Source of the DNA: Lachnospiraceae bacterium
Lineage (GTDB): Bacteria; Bacillota; Clostridia; Lachnospirales; Lachnospiraceae
DNA length: 5,593 nt
Reading direction: 5' to 3'
Assembly: GCA_024691145.1 (NCBI GenBank)
Contig: JAILNW010000279.1
Location: forward strand, 1-5,593
Positions within the stretch are counted from its first letter, which is position 1; every line of letters starts with the position of its first letter. Under the pieces are notes generated by a model that saw only the letters and a list, made by a program, of their open reading frames with translations, ran no database searches and was not told where the DNA came from. The translations under genes and the position numbers were made by a program. This document shows positions 4,809 to 5,593 of this stretch, piece after piece.

Positions 4809-5593
4809 ATGAATAGTAAGAAGTTAGTAGGGGCTTTAGTATTTACATTAATGGGAACAATGATGATAGGCTGTTCAAAGAAAAGTCAGTCAGTTGATAA
4901 TAATAACAGTGCAATAGAAAAGCAGGAGGAGGATGAAAAAAAGGACACAAAAGCAGAACTTGTTGATATTTCTAAGTTCGATAGTATTGATTATGGTAAT
5001 GATAGGATAGGAAGTGTGCCAAAACTACTGGATATTAATGATTTTTCCTATGTCTATAGTGAAACAGATAAGTACTTTAAAAGAACAGATTATGGTAAAA
5101 TCGAAAAAATAAGAGAAGAAGTTTTTAAGATTGAATATAACGATTTAGAGTTAGGAGATTTGGACGAAAAAACAAAAGATGCTATTGAAAAAGAAAATGA
5201 AGAATTTGAAAAAAGATGTGCCAATGAAAATGTAGATGTTAAGCTTTGCGATGAGAAATGTACATACATGAGTTTACAGGGAGATAAAATATATTTAATT
5301 AAAGGTACAAAAGTATCAACATTGGATATTAATACGGATGAGTTTGAAGATATAGATTTTCTAAAAGATTATGATGTTGAAGAAATGTATGTTATAAATG
5401 GAAAAGTAATATATTTTCGTTGTGGAGGAAATGTTTATCAAGCAGATTTAGAAAACAAAAGTGTATTTGATTTAGAAAAAGAAAATGTTAGAAAATTCTT
5501 TCCAACTAAATATGGTATTCTTTATTATTATGACAATAAAGAAATAAATGATGAAGATTTTCTGGATATATATACAGATGATAAAATGGTGTT
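4809..5593 (+). CDS. Putative surface lipoprotein, 3' end outside window
   Basis: The frame is open from the ATG at 4809 to the window edge (261 complete codons). A Shine-Dalgarno site (GGGAAGG, 4794-4800) ends 8 bases before the ATG. The N-terminus is a lipoprotein signal peptide: Lys4 and Lys5, a hydrophobic stretch 6-20, and lipobox MIGC with Cys22 as the lipidated residue. The mature protein should be anchored on the outer face of the membrane. A charged, Asn/Glu/Lys-rich linker (about 23-50) follows. From about residue 158 there are repeated hydrophobic strands of the form GDKIYLIKGTKVSTLDI, NGKVIYFRCGGNVYQADL and YGILYYYDNKE (starting near 158, 197 and 235). They resemble beta-propeller-like blades of Lachnospiraceae lipoproteins such as DUF5050-type proteins. 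Cys137, Cys147 and Cys151 are unusual for an extracellular protein of this kind. The function is unknown; export and anchoring are well supported, the blade assignment less so. Confidence 0.82.
   Translation, partial: MNSKKLVGALVFTLMGTMMIGCSKKSQSVDNNNSAIEKQEEDEKKDTKAELVDISKFDSIDYGNDRIGSVPKLLDINDFSYVYSETDKYFKRTDYGKIEKIREEVFKIEYNDLELGDLDEKTKDAIEKENEEFEKRCANENVDVKLCDEKCTYMSLQGDKIYLIKGTKVSTLDINTDEFEDIDFLKDYDVEEMYVINGKVIYFRCGGNVYQADLENKSVFDLEKENVRKFFPTKYGILYYYDNKEINDEDFLDIYTDDKMV

Noticed and set aside
1..5593. Mobile element, CRISPR array, toxin-antitoxin or defence system
   Set aside because: No transposase, integrase, regularly spaced repeats or toxin-like pair is visible. The UvrD-like helicase stands alone next to gltX without a nuclease or other defence partner.

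Overview
This 5.6-kb window is AT-rich and looks like ordinary chromosome from a Gram-positive, low-GC Firmicute. The Clostridia, and most likely the family Lachnospiraceae, fit best. This rests on the codon preference (ATA, AGA, AAA and GAA are frequent), the consensus sigma-A promoters, the purine-rich Shine-Dalgarno sites, a clostridial-style glutamyl-tRNA synthetase and a UvrD-like helicase of a type I associate with Lachnospiraceae. Placement below family level is not possible from the sequence alone. All genes are on the plus strand.

Left part (1-1002). The window opens inside the 3' end of an unidentified gene (2-115). Eight bases later comes a HAD-superfamily hydrolase (124-789) whose catalytic motif I is DYTGT, so the usual second aspartate is a threonine. 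An intergenic stretch of 84 bases then carries a consensus promoter (TTGACA, 17 bp, TATACT). Its -10 box lies wholly inside a perfect 16-bp palindrome, and a second dyad covers the probable transcription start. This promoter drives a 42-codon gene (874-1002) encoding a small FeoB-associated-type membrane peptide: one N-terminal membrane helix and a Cys/His-rich tail. No feoA or feoB is visible here.

Middle part (1003-4646). A second consensus promoter (TTGAAA, 17 bp, TATAAT) precedes gltX (1082-2560), which makes glutamyl-tRNA synthetase. Its start belongs at 1082; the upstream ATG at 1037 lies inside the -10 box. A UvrD/PcrA-family helicase (2547-4616) overlaps the end of gltX by 14 bases, so the two probably form an operon. 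A stem-loop followed by a T-run ends that unit.

Right part (4647-5593). After an AT-rich spacer with an extended -10 promoter, a lipoprotein gene starts at 4809 and runs off the window. Its visible part has a signal peptide with lipobox, a charged linker and repeats that look like short beta-sheet blades.

The genes do not form one pathway: translation (gltX), DNA repair or recombination (helicase), probable iron or metal handling (small peptide), and a surface lipoprotein sit side by side. I see no mobile element, CRISPR array, phage gene or tRNA. The most interesting spot is the compact control region at 809-872 in front of the Cys-rich peptide.
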